The notes under the pieces were generated by a model, which saw only the letters and a list, made by a program, of their open reading frames with translations, was not told where the DNA came from and did not search any database. DNA of 64,000 nt from Ceratodon purpureus. Lineage: Eukaryota > Streptophyta > Bryopsida > Pseudoditrichales > Ditrichaceae. Position numbers and translations under genes: made by a program. Where the stretch lies: positions 10,602,896-10,666,895 of the forward strand of contig CM026422.1 in assembly GCA_014871385.1 (NCBI GenBank), given 5' to 3'. Below, piece after piece: positions 23,605-35,192 of this stretch; the stretch's first letter is position 1, and every line of letters begins with the position of its first letter.

Positions 23605-25491
23605 GACGTCGCAGTCCTGCTCAAGTAGTTTGTCAGATATCTTGCTGGAAACGAATTCCAATCACCTCCTCAACGTCCACATCAATCCCTCAGCACCTAG
23701 CTTTGATCTGCACCTGCTTACCTGATGCCGATCTCCTATGTATTTCCAGCAGTATTGCAAGATTAAACTTCCTCCTTGATCTAGTTTCTCAGTAATGTGG
23801 CCACGGTAGACTGCACCTGCACCTTGGAATTAGCCCTTCGACAAAGATTATACTCTTCCGCCAGCTTGCAGCCTACGAAGAAGCTGCAACTGATAAAGTG
23901 GCATAAATTGTTAGAGGTTTCAAAATTCACATGCATCCAATTGCCGCCCTCATCACCCCACCCTATAAGTCAAAAGCGCCCACGTTATAAACTGAAACGG
24001 GAAACAAATTTCACATTAAATATGAGTAATTATCATAACCACCATGTTGACACAGGTTTACTTCGGACTGTATACCAAGAGTATTCACGAGCTCCACTTA
24101 AGGGATCAGATTGTGGAGTCACCTGCGAAGTACACGATAAACCCTCGCACCGAACAGAAAACGATTTCGCTGTGGTACTGCACACCAGCACACATGGCCT
24201 GATTCATCAAGACGCATATGCAGGAATAATATTAAAAATCAATATTCGAAGACCAGCTTCATCATGCTCTGTTTCCAAAACCCTCGCTCATCTCTCCGAG
24301 ATCCAAATTTTGATCCCAAAATAGGTGCACATGTTGGAGGCCGCATCATACAAGGCTTCGTCAACCTCATTTTCAGAGTTACATGTTACTAACTGAGATC
24401 TGAAACAAAGCCAGCACAGTCCTTTTGAGTCCTCGGTGCAAGTAACACATGTCAGCCAATAGTTTCGCAATGTTGTAAGATCTCAGAAGCACTTGAACCA
24501 CACTTCGGCACCCTCAGCAAAAGCTCAAAACAACCGGCTTGTGGAATATCATTCTGGCTGATCAACTAATGATCCCCAAACAACAGTTTCGCAGGACAGA
24601 GAAAACTTTAACTACAGCATGGTTAGGAATGGGTTAGAATAATAATCATGGTGAAATCACGGTAGTCAGCTTCTATATTGATCGGTACTTGCTACACTGC
24701 ACCAAGCATGCTATGAGCAGATGCTAGGTTCCTCTCCAGTAAATGGGGCAAGGTTCCCTGTGAGAAAATAGAATTATCTCAATAGCGCTGCTCTGATCTT
24801 CACATCAGAAAGCTCAAAAATCTTCAAAGACGTCTCGCACGTTAAAAAAACAATACAAGAGCAATCAGCACAAGACGTCTAACAATGAACTGCCAATGAA
24901 CTGGCATCAAGATGAACAACCCTTGTATCTCCGTATCAGATGCCAAGCCTAACCTAAAAAAATCCATCCAGCCTGAATCTTGAAAAGATAGACCAAAATC
25001 TCAGCAAGAGAGGAAGAGTGCAGACGAGAACGCTTCAAGCCATTCAACAAGTGTACAGACCTCTGGGGAGCATTAAACGTAGTTAGCTGGCTGTCTCGAC
25101 CAAACATTTAGCTATGGCGTCGACTAGGTCCCAAACGAGACACTGACGTTTCCTGAAGAAGAGGATGTCGATACCTGCAGAATTGATCCGGCGTTGCTGA
25201 AGCTGAGAGCGACGCCCCAAGAGAGATCCGAGCATGCAGTGCAGAAAATGGGCCAGACTCAGTCCACCACCAAATGAAACATTATTACAGAAAAACTCTC
25301 GCACTACCTTCCCTTTGCAATATCGCAACCCAACTTGGTGTGCACCGTGTACTACTGTACAGTACTGTACAGACCGAGTGGTAATGTGCAGAGAAGTCAG
25401 GGGGGCCCATGTGACCGAGCACCTGCACTAAATAATTTAGAGTATTCATCATGGCTTTGCAGCAATCCAGAGGCAATGAGTGGAGATGTGA
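23605..25491. other. Intergenic, upstream of the Roc-COR gene
   Basis: This is probably the promoter and 5' leader of the Roc-COR gene followed by about 1.5 kb without a supportable gene. Short minus-strand frames at 25083-25328 have acceptor-like sequences near them but no recognisable protein. A GTACTGTACAG repeat lies at about 25354-25374. Confidence 0.35.
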
Positions 25492-25500
25492 CTTTGTTAG
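25492..25500. repeat. 9-bp target-site duplication, left
   Basis: CTTTGTTAG abuts the left terminus and recurs exactly at 35502-35510. Nine bases is the usual duplication length of Mutator-like elements. Confidence 0.97.
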
Positions 25501-25809
25501 GGGTCTCTCTATCTACCCCTTACGAGCGTTGCACCCAGCCCCTCTCCGGGCAGGGGCAGCGTCTCGCGGGGGCAACTCTCCCCGACCCTCCCCGGACCCC
25601 GACCCACCCCGATCCCCGACCACGGGCGACCCCGCCCGACCCCGCCCGACCCCGCCCGACCCCGTGCAGCCCCCCCCCGCCCGCGCCAGCCCGGTCTCCC
25701 CCGCCCGCCCGGTCCATCCACCGCGCTGGGTTTGTCATCCCCCGCCTCGTCGTCGTCGTCTTCCCATCCACCGCGAGACGCCCCCCGTCGTCGTCTCCGC
25801 CGGGGCGTA
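25501..25809 (+). repeat. Left 309-bp terminal inverted repeat
   Basis: Begins GGGTCTCTCTATCTACCCC. Very GC-rich, with four 10-base units of the form CCCGCCCGAC at about 25628-25665, then C-rich runs and a CGTCGTCGTCGTC tract. Compared with the right terminus it differs at TIR positions 13 and 20 and in two C-run lengths. Confidence 0.96.
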
Positions 25810-26248
25810 GTGGCTGTGCTGCGGGAGCTGTGTCCCGAGCAATTGATGGGGGATCACAGGGCGATGGAGGTCTGAAGAAGTTAGGCTTTCAGGGGAGGGC
25901 AGGGGTTACGTTGTAGGCGACGTGGTGTAGCGTGGGGAGGGTAGAAGGCGCAGCGTGTTTTTTCTGAGAGGAACTAGAGTTCAGGGGTCCGTAGTTGGGG
26001 GATGTGTGGGGTTTAGGGTGATCGAAGTGCGTGGGGTTTAGTACATGGCGGTGCAGCGTGAGGGAGAAGGGGATCGTAGCGAGGGGGTGGTTGTGGCGAC
26101 TCTGCGGAAACTGCCGGTCTAGGGTTTCGGGTGTGGGGGCACAATTACCTTGGACGGCAGAATCGACCTAGAGAAGCGGGGCGAGGGCAGCTGCGGCGCT
26201 TGGGGGGAGGCGTCCATATCGGTCAGAGCTTTCGGAGGAGACGCTGCG
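25810..26248. promoter_or_regulatory. Left subterminal region, likely promoter and leader of the + strand gene
   Basis: A G-rich, gene-free stretch of 440 bases between the left terminus and the first ATG. It is unique in the window and not repeated at the right end. A promoter here or in the terminus is inferred from gene orientation and from MuDR; no TATA box is obvious. Confidence 0.4.
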
Positions 26249-29200
26249 ATGGCATCGTTGTCGGCGCTGGTAAGTGGAAACCTCGGAGCCATTTTCTCTC
26301 CTGTCCTATTGGGTGTCCTGGGTTACTGTGTCCTACTTCCCCCTATGCTTGATTGTGTTTTCTCTTTCTTTGCCGTCGTTTGGGGAGTTCTGCTAGAAGC
26401 TTAGGGTTACTTTTTCTGTGGCTGGGTTGGGGTGGTGATGCCTGTAGATCGCCTCGCCCGAGCCACCGGACCTCTCCCGCTTAACTCCGCAGGACGCCTG
26501 CAAGGTGTTGAAGGCGCGCTCCACTGTCCTGGTAGTGAAGGAGCTGTCGGAGGAGCAGCAGGACGCCATCGCCACTGCCGAGGCCGGCATAGTGCCAGGG
26601 GTAAGTGCTCGAACCCTCTCTCTACACTGAAATCATAATTTGTACCTAGTACTTTTTCAATCCACCTTCGACATCCTCTACTGCCTCTAATCTCCGTGCT
26701 TCATTTCTTGGGATTCTGCAGGTGCAAATCAAGGGGAAGTTCGGCATGGAAGACGTCATACTGTGCTAGAGCACATGGACCGGGAACGACCCAAACCGTG
26801 ACGCCTTCAGCCGGAGCAAACACGACTACCTCATTGTCGAAGTGAACACGCTCTGGAGAAGGCAGAATGCTGGTGCACAAGGGACTGGGAAAGCAAGGAT
26901 GAAGATACCCTTTTTTTGCAGGTACTGTAATACAGATATGGTAGACAAAGCTCACCTGGGCTTCCACCGGCAGAAGGACCTCTGTCCATACTACAACTCC
27001 CGAGTCCACGGCCCGCTCAAGATATTCCCAAGCCGAGGTACTGCTGGAAACGGGGAAGCCAGGGCGGTCTTCCGAAAATACAACATCAAGGTCCCCTGGC
27101 AGATGCTGGGACCGCATGCAAAGCCACGGGGACCGTATGGGAGGGAGCCAGGAGACGATGAGGATGGCGGCTTTTCTTCGGGCGAGGAAGGTGGTGACGC
27201 AACGGGGGAGGAAGGGGAGGGGGAGCAGCAGCAAGCGATGGAGGAGGGCGGGGGCAGCGGCGGCCAAGAAGACGAGGGGCAGGAGGAAGAAGTTCGAGAG
27301 GAACGGGAGACGATCGACTTGTCCAGCCCTGATACACCAGGGCCACGATGGAGGGACACGGAGCCGATTGCCACTCCCTCGGCTGGGAAGAGGAAACGCT
27401 GCGAGGAGGGGCCCACTGTTGATGAGCTTCTCCAGATGAGTCGGGAAGAGCGGGAGGCGATAAGGAGGGAGGGGGAAGAGGCGCTGCGGCAAGCACAGTG
27501 GGCGGGAGCTGGTGGAGATGGAGGTTCGGGGAGCAGGGGACAGGCGGGGCGGGGGCTAAGACCGAGGGGGAAGTCTCCTGCAGGAGGAGGTGATGGATCG
27601 GCAGGGAAGAAGAAGACCGTCCGTCGCCGTTTGGGGGAAAAGCTTGGGGGTACGCCCACGTCGGGGACAGGGGCCGCTGGGGGGGTTAGCCAGAGGACGC
27701 GGGGCGCGACTGCAAACGCTGCAGGAGGATCCGGGGCAAGGCCGCGAGTTCAGGTGGTTGGGAGCCGGTCTGTGGGGGGGAAGGGTCAGGGAGAAGCGGG
27801 CGGGAGCTCGAGCCGGCAGCGTGGTCAGTCGGGAGGGAGCAATGCAGGCGGTGGTAGTGCGGGAGGCGCTGCGGCTACGCCCTTGGGGAAACTCGGCAAA
27901 CGACCTGGGCACCAAGCAGCGACGGGAGTGGAACGGATGAGCGCCGCCGGCTTCAGAGTGGACACAGCGAAGCGGGGGGGAGTTGGCTCACAGCCCGCGG
28001 ACCCGGAAGCACATGCGAGGCAACAAAAGAAATACGAGGCAATCGACGAGGCCGTGAAGCTGTTTCCCGACGTAGATTGGAGGACGGAGCCAAAGCCACC
28101 TACACAAGTGCCGGGACTGTATGCTCTACAGGAGTACACTCCTGAGATATTACCCCCGGAGTCCATGCTCGACCAGGGCCGTGCGTCTGCCGAGCTTCGT
28201 CGGCTGCTCGCCGAGGGGAAGCTGCACAGGAGGGTAGCGGGTGCGTGGGGATTCCTCAGTTTCGACCCCGAGCTCACGGTGAGTTGGAGGGGCTCGGCAC
28301 ATTTTTTTATTTTTTTTTTTCCGCTTAGTTCAATCAATTTTCTTCCTGCATCGTGCTGTTCTTCTTCTCCGATCGTCAATTCTGTGGTTTTCTTCCTTTT
28401 TGTCCTGCAATGTTAATCGGCCCTTCTCCTCTCTTCCTGTTATCTTCTATTTTCCCCCTTCGATCCTCCTCGGCTGTTCTCTTCTTCCTTCATTCTTTCT
28501 AATTGATTTTTTTTTTTTTTTTTTTTTTTTTTCTTCTTTTAAATTTTCCCTTTTGTTTCATTTGGTTTTCCTCTTTCATTTCACATTCTGAATGTCTTCT
28601 GCGCTGCACTTTGATCTCGGTCAGTCATGTCCTCCCATTTTCCATTTTTAATATTTTTTTAATTTTTTTTTCGCTGTATGAGCAGGACTCCATTCCCATC
28701 GCCGTGCTGGATGCCGTGGAGAACTGCAGGGAGGTCTTCGTGAGCAGGTCCGCTGACGGGATCGAGGAGGAGCTGGAGGCCTTCAGTGAGCACCATGGGC
28801 TGTATTTGGCGTACTTGGCAAAGAAGAAGGCGTGGGAGGACTCACGGCTGCAGGTGGAGCGTAATCGGAAGGCTCACATCGCAAAGGAGATGGCCGCCTA
28901 CGACCTAGAGTTGAGTCTTCAGGCCGAGCAGAAGGAATGGGCGTGGAGTCCGCTCTTCTCGGAGTTCATACTCGTGCCCCTCCCGCCCTGCCTCCATCGT
29001 CCATTTGAACATAGTGAGGAGGAGTTCCAGGGGCTCATTACCTGGCTACAGAGGGAAGGCTACGCCATGGGAGACCGTAACTCTCCGCCGCACATGGCCC
29101 GAGCTCTTAAGCTCTTTGCCAAGAGTGAGTTCGGAGCTCGCACCCCTATGCTTTGCCCTGTCCGTGGCTTGAGCGACAAGACCCTCAGAGACCGAACTCA

Positions 29201-29912
29201 GCAGGTCCTATTCGCCATGGAGGAATTAATCCGGGTGGGGAAAATATATTTCCCGACCCTAGACACAGGCGGTGAGGACTTTGAAAAATTCAGAGAGGTT
29301 CTTGACTGTGGGGATAACATTGGGGACCAGGTTGAGAAGTTTCGGGCGTGGCGCAGAAATTCCTTCATTCGGGCCTGGTGCGACTCTTTGAGGAGGGAGG
29401 AGTCCCACATTCTCCGTGATTTGTGGGTGAAGGGGGAAGGGGTGGATCGGGAGGGATGTGCATCGGTTTTCACGAGTGTGCTACTGCTGCGGGAGAACAT
29501 AGATCTCGGCTATGTCTTCGGGTCCATTGAGGCGACGGGGTTATGGCCGAGGGGAGGTGATGCGTTTTTTGATGCAGCGAAGGTACTGCGCCGGGAGAGC
29601 GTGAGTGCGTGCTACACTAAGCTCGCTTATTGGAATGTGAAGGACGGCCTGGAGGATTTGGACGACATCAGAGCTTCGCAAGTCCTCTGTACGTTCGACG
29701 CTAGCAGGTTCAGTGGAGAGACGTCGGGATCACCAAGCAGATTCAGCGCCGAGGGAGGATCACCTCTACGAATGGGGTTGCTTACGGATGGTCAGGCCGA
29801 GCAGGAGACTACATCTGCATTGGGAGGGGGGGGCTGGGGTCAGGTGGAGGATGGGGAGCCAGAGGCGGTGTCCGTGAGTCCCGTCGTTGTTATGCCAGGG
29901 CAGCCAGTGTGA
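26249..29912 (+). CDS. Unrecognised zinc-finger protein encoded by the Mutator-like element (helper-gene position)
   Basis: Four exons, 26249-26269, 26448-26600, 26722-28278 and 28686-29912, have canonical GT-AG junctions and every intron is in phase 0. The joined frame has 985 codons, broken once by TAG at 26767-26769 (codon 74; CAG would differ by one transition). An ATG at 26899 just after it would still give a protein with the zinc-knuckle-like CRYC-x12-H-x5-C (residues about 124-146). A low-complexity middle follows, acidic (about 165-215) then Gly/Arg/Ser-rich (about 250-400). Then comes a folded-looking helical C-terminal region of about 400 residues (CLHRPFEHSEEEFQGLITWL; SFIRAWCDSLRREESHILR). 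I do not recognise the family. By position it corresponds to mudrB of MuDR, but there is no visible similarity; capture of a host gene is another possibility. Intron 3 contains a 30-base T-run. Confidence 0.75.
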
Positions 29913-30240
29913 CAGGGATTAGGACAGACAGGAGGACAGACGTTCATAGAGTTCGGAGATAGAGAGTGTAAGTTAGACAGAAAGACAGATTGTAATACAG
30001 ACTGTAAGGCTACACACTAACTCAGAATTGACGATCAGAGTTGCTACACTTGTGGTGCATAACGCTTTCGTTGTTTCCCCCTATTGTGAAGGGTATCGTT
30101 TTTTGGAATGAATGCAGCAACCTCTTGTGTAGAAACTCGTTCGTGTAGTTCGTTCTTGTGGAACTTGCTGATTCAGGTGGAACGGCCAAAGGAGCAGAAC
30201 CATCGGGCTCAGAATTCCGGAGTACAGTCCTGAAAAAATT
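29913..30240. other. 3' region of the + strand gene with clustered GACAG motifs
   Basis: Directly after the stop codon, GACAG occurs repeatedly (GACAGGGATTAGGACAGACA, then GGACAGACG, AGACAGAAAGACAGATTG). The same motif clusters elsewhere in the element, at 31333-31378 and in the transposase introns. Confidence 0.5.
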
Positions 30241-30753
30241 AAGAAACAATGAGGTGAAGAGTAATAAGAAAAAAAGAAAGGAAAAAGGGGTTGGGGAAAA
30301 AAAGAAGAAAGAAAAAATTAAGATAAAGAAAGAAAAAATAATGGAAAGGAATAAGTAAAGAAGAAATTAAAGAGAAAAGGATAAAAAAAAATAAAAATGA
30401 GAGAGGAATAAGGAAACCAGAAAAAAATAAATAAATAAAAAAAATAAAAACATTCGGAAGGGTATGGTGGACGGAAAAGAAAAAGGGGGGGATAAATAAG
30501 AGAAAATGAGTGGGAAAGGAAAGGGGAAGGGGACTAAATCAAAAGATTAAGAGAAATAAGAAAATAAGAATGGGAAAGGAGTGGTGAAAACATTCAAATG
30601 AAAAAATGAAGATAAATAAAAAAGATAGAGGAGGAAGAACTGGAAAACAAAAAAACAAAATAAAAAAGCCAAAAAATGAAAAAAAAGGAACGGAGCGGAA
30701 ATAAGAGTTGGGGAAGAGGATGCATGGGAGGGGAGGGTATTGGAGGAGAAAAG

Positions 30754-30790
<37 letters not shown>

Positions 30791-30868
30791 TATATAAAGG
30801 AAGGGAAGAGAGTGGAAATAAGAGTGGGGGAAGGGACCATGGGAGGGGAGGGTATTGGAGGAGAGAAG

Positions 30869-30911
<43 letters not shown>

Positions 30912-31212
30912 AAAGGAAGGGAAGAGAGTGGAAATAAGAGTGGGGGAAGGGACCATGGGAGAGGAGGGTATTGGAGGAGAGAAGGAAAAAAAAAAAAAAA
31001 AAATAAAATAAAAAAAAAAAATAATGGAAAGGAAGGGAAGAGAGTGGAAATAAGAGTGGGGGAAGGGACCATGGGAGGGGAGGGTATTGGAGGAGAGAAG
31101 AAAAAAAAAAAAAAAATAAAATAAAATAAAAAAATGGAAAGGAAGGGAAGAGAGTGGAAATAAGAGTGGGGGAAGGGAGCACGGGGGAAGGGAGGAAAGG
31201 AAGGGAAAAGAA
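30241..31212. repeat. Homopurine minisatellite between the two convergent genes
   Basis: About 1 kb of nearly pure A/G on the + strand. From about 30680 it is organised as five units of roughly 105-115 bases. Each has a G-rich core (GGGAAGAGAGTGGAAATAAG, then GTGGGGGAAGGGACCATGGG, then GGGTATTGGAGGAG) followed by an A-run of about 15-35. The Lys-rich and Phe-rich open frames here come from the repeat and are not genes. Confidence 0.9.
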
Positions 31213-31495
31213 TACAACTACGCAGAGACGATTGAGACTGTCTTGTTCCTACAGAGGAAAGTAAAGAACATGTTCGAACACATGCCTTTGGCATTAGGTA
31301 AGACCATCAATATCCAGAGCAAGGATGTCGCCACCAAAGGACAGACAGAAAGACACACAGTAAGACAGAAAGGATGACAGAGAACTTCACCGCGTGAGGT
31401 TTTTGAAATAAATTATATAGAAAACTGGCTTAGTTACATGGATCCCGCAAATAAAACAGGGTTTCAGTCTGTCCTGGAGAACAATAACCCTAAGC
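31213..31495. other. 3' region of the transposase gene
   Basis: Gene-free. Holds another GACAG cluster at about 31340-31378 (GGACAGACAGAAAGACACAC, then TAAGACAGAAAGGATGACAG). Likely contains the 3' untranslated end of the minus-strand transposase. Confidence 0.4.
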
Positions 31496-34400
31496 TCATC
31501 GACCTCTACCTCTACCTCTACCACTTGCACCACCTCTTCTCCTCCCTGTTTCAGAGCAAGCTTTGAATCTTCGTAGATTTTTCGGACCAGGCCCAACTTG
31601 GAATGAAGGCTGGGAAAGAGGATGCATGAGTCCAGCATCGGACTTCACCTTGAGTGAGGCTATCCTCCCCTTAGTCTCATGTAATGCTGCTAGAACATGA
31701 TGTCGTAGGTTTACGTTGTCCACAGCTAAAGCTTCAATCTCCTCCCACACTGCTCTGATGTCTGATAGCATCTTCACAGGGTCCTCAGCCTTCACCACCT
31801 GAGTCTGCCTGTCCTGCTGTCTGTCCTCCGGGACATCTGCAATGGCAACCAACCCTGCAGGAGCATAGCCAACTTGGATAGTTCCCCTCAAAGAACCTGC
31901 ATACCTGATAATGTCACCAGGGTGCACCTCCTGGTGAATCATTCGAAACACTTTGATAACGTGCTTGCAGATGTTCCCTCTCATTCCCAAAGGGCAGCTG
32001 CACTGGGCCCAGTCTGAATTTGGACTTGTCACTAACCAAATTGAAGGGAAATTAGTCTGCGACACAACATAAGCAATATCCTCCTCTTCGTAGATCATCA
32101 CATGCTCATCCGGTATCTCTTCAGCCCTGATGACAGCATTAGCTACCACTCCTTCAGCTTTGCCATTTTTAATGAAGCCATACAGCTTGCACTGGACAGC
32201 ATACCAGTAATGAATTAAGACATCCTTCACCAGATGGTATATTAACCAGTCCACTCGACGTCCATCAAATTTAGCCCTGGAAGACCTTAGAATACCCTTC
32301 AGGTTGGCATGGTAGCTTTCCACAGCAGCATTTGTATCCTGGTTCGCATGGGGGATATTCCTGTACCCCTTAACCCACATCTCAATCTTTGGAATCCAGG
32401 TTTTCTCAAAGTAATTGAAGAATGCCTTGGCCTGGGGATACTTAGCTTTCAAGAACTCGAAGCGTTCCTCTGCAGCCTTCACAGCCAGCTCTCCCTGCAG
32501 AACTCCATTCCCATACATAAGATCTGCACAAGCAGCCAGAATCTCCGCCCTAAGGTAGTTAGCCTTAATCTTTTGTGTTGCATTCTCCAACCAGGCCTTC
32601 CTTGTATGCCAAAGACACAGCAGAATCCTGACGTCGTCGTTCTCCTTTCCCTCTATTGGATCAGCTTCAGGCCAAACCTTCCTGGAAATTTTACACGAAG
32701 TCAGTGCTTGCAACTATACCGTGACCTCCTGTGTGTCCTAGAGCCTGTCCTATGAGAGTAATACTTATTGAACCTTGAAGAGAAGAAATTGTTTACTCAC
32801 CGAATCGCATTGAGTTCAGCCTGGTCATTGTCAACAAGGAAGGATGTCGGCTTCCAGTCAGGCTTCACAGCAATGCAACGTTCTTTCAACTCCTGCAGCC
32901 AGGGTACGATGTCCACTTCTCTGGATTTTCCTTGAATCGTGAATGCAACTGGTATGCCCTGTTCCCACTCGTCGAAGACCATTACTGTATACAATGGGTA
33001 CTGCCAATGGGAAAAAAGGAAATGAAGTGAGGGATAATGTGGACAGCCTATAGCAAGTAATAAGACAGGCACTAGGTCAGACAGTAAGACAGGTCACAGT
33101 ATGGAGGGAGTACCTTAGAGGAGTCAGTCGAAAAGGTTGCATCCATAGACAACGCCTTGCGATGACCATGTCTAACCATCATTTCGAGCTGCCATTCAGT
33201 TTGAATGGCCAAGCAGAAGGGGTCTTCCTCTGCTGGTGGTGGCTCATTCAGCTCTATGTTCCCATACTCCTGGTAATGATACCAGTCCTTGGGATTCTCA
33301 TCTGTCCACATCCTCACACTCATGGCATCTTTTGGATGCTTCTCCCACAACTCTTTAGCAAGTTTATTTGCAAGATTGTAAACATCAGATGGCATGATGA
33401 AAGTATCTCTAGTTGGTGGTATGTTATTCTGAGCACATCTCATCACTTCAGCTTTATGATCAGCCATTACCTGGGCTGCTGACTTCCCTGACCTCAATGT
33501 GTCTACAATCCACTGCTTTGTGGCATGAGAGAGATGTCCGGACAGGCCTGCACGCTGGCTTCCAAACTGTGCACCATGACAGGCCTTCCCTTCCTTGTTA
33601 GTATGGTCCATACAGTGAAATTGAATTGTACACAGAGTTTCATCTACTAGGAGCTGCTTTGCAACGAAATTGCATTGGCAACCCCTCTTCATAGACATCC
33701 CAGCTTGAACTTTCCCAACCCTGGTCTTCCTTTTTGGCTTCACAGCAGCATCCAGGAGAGCCTGAGCCTGTCTTAAGCTATTTTTTGCCTCCTCCAGCCT
33801 CTTCTGTTCCTCTAGGTCCTCCTCCGCAGCTGCCACGTTTAGGTCAGGCAACGGTGCTTGCTTCGCCTTCTTCCTCGGTTTGTGGATGGTTGCTGCATCC
33901 TTGGCAGCCTTGTCTACGATCTTCTGAGCCCGTTGGAGGGCCTTCCGCTGGTTTGTTGAATTTTTTTTCTGTGTCCTCACATGGGCGAATACCTTCTGCA
34001 CTTCTGCCTTGTACTTCTTGGTGTAGTCCTCGGGCCCATACTGGCACCAGTACCTGGTAAGACAGACATTAGGACAGACAGTAGTACACGGAAGTCAGTG
34101 ATCGTAGCCAGCACTGAAACTATCATAGCGATGTAGAATAGGTCTGAAGTGAAGGAGAGCACGAATAAGACAGACAGGGAGAGTTTGGATATGGTCACGT
34201 ACCTGACTTCCTGAAGAGCTGACTCTGCTCTGATCTGTTTTCTATCATCTTTCTTGATGCACTTCCGTGACTCCTCCCAGAATACACAAGGGTGTTGCCG
34301 ACTTGACATCTCTCCATCCAAGAAATCATCAAGGCGGTTCCATGGAATGGTGGCCTTATTAGAGACACGACGTTTCCCCTTACCCTGATTTGTGATTTTC

Positions 34401-34972
34401 TCCCACTTCAGATCTGTCCGGTTGAAGGGCCCAGCCGGTGGGGTCTGCACAGATGCTTGCACTTTGTGCAGCATCTTCCTCCAGGAAGGTCGTTTTTTCT
34501 TCTCTGCAACTTCAGCATCGAAAGCCTTGATGTCTTCCACACTACACTTCTGCTCTTCATCTTCTGACTGTAATCGATGATCATTGTCTGTCCTGGCCTG
34601 TCCTAGAGAACCAGAGGTATCACCTCCTCCACAGCCCTCCACGTCTGTCCTGGCCTGTCTTGGAGCAGCAGGAGTATCACCTGCCCCACGGCCTCCAGCG
34701 TCCCCAGACCAGTCCGGACTGAGGCAAACAAAATCCCAAGGGAGATCGTCATCCCCACCCGCTAGGTTCACTGCAAAGCTCTCACCACCGTGATCTGCAG
34801 GAGCATGACAAACATCGGCTACCCTCTCAATGCCGTCGTCCTTCCCTCCATGTGATAGACCGATCTGCTCAACAGCCCTGCCCTCTCTCAGATCACCAAT
34901 GCCATCACACCCACCCTCGACCTCTAATCTGCAGCCACTGGAAAGCACTCCGGAACCTGCCCCCGCCATCAT
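31496..34972 (-). CDS. Mutator-like transposase (MuDRA type) with SWIM zinc finger
   Basis: Four exons on the minus strand, 34972-34203, 34053-33114, 33000-32801 and 32681-31496, with GT-AG introns of 149, 113 and 119 bases. They join to 1,031 residues with no stop. The first 280 residues are acidic and low complexity. A conserved region (CQCNFVAKQLLVDE, then IQFHCMDHT) precedes the RNase H-like DDE core. The first Asp is in SMDATFSTDSSK (about 561), the second in LVDNDQAELNAI (about 627), C-x2-H is in CLWH (659-662), and the Glu is in TNAAVESYHANLK (about 758). The SWIM finger is CSCPLGMRGNICKH (about 864-877). The C-terminus is Arg/Gly-rich (GRGRGRGR). It would cut and paste the element in the nucleus by binding the termini. 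All key residues are present. Confidence 0.92.
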
Positions 34973-35192
34973 TCAACCCCCTAAACCATGAAACCAGAAA
35001 TACAAGAAGCAAACAACCACATAATCATCTCCACCAACACCGTCGACATTGCACTCATGCACCTTCTTCTCCCCTCCAGCAGCACAATCCGTAGAGGAAC
35101 TCCACGCACAACCGAAGCGATGGACGTCGCTTCACTGCTCTTCATGGCGCCGGCACAGTAGCCGTCGCAGCCGACGCCGGAATAATGAGGGG
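34973..35192. promoter_or_regulatory. Right subterminal region, likely transposase leader
   Basis: A gene-free stretch of 220 bases between the transposase ATG and the right terminus. It would hold the 5' leader, and perhaps the promoter, of the minus-strand gene. No clear TATA box was seen. Confidence 0.4.

Noticed and set aside
25335-25916. Pro/Arg-rich frames across the left terminus, and the matching ones at 34981-35526
   Set aside because: Composition of the GC-rich inverted repeat; the same frames appear at both ends.
26701-28379. Long minus-strand frames opposite the element's + strand gene
   Set aside because: Shadows of the GC-rich coding strand; the + strand model has consistent splice sites and a zinc finger.
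30158-31294. Long Lys-rich (+) and Phe-rich (-) open frames
   Set aside because: They are translations of the A/G minisatellite; no start context, splicing or domain.
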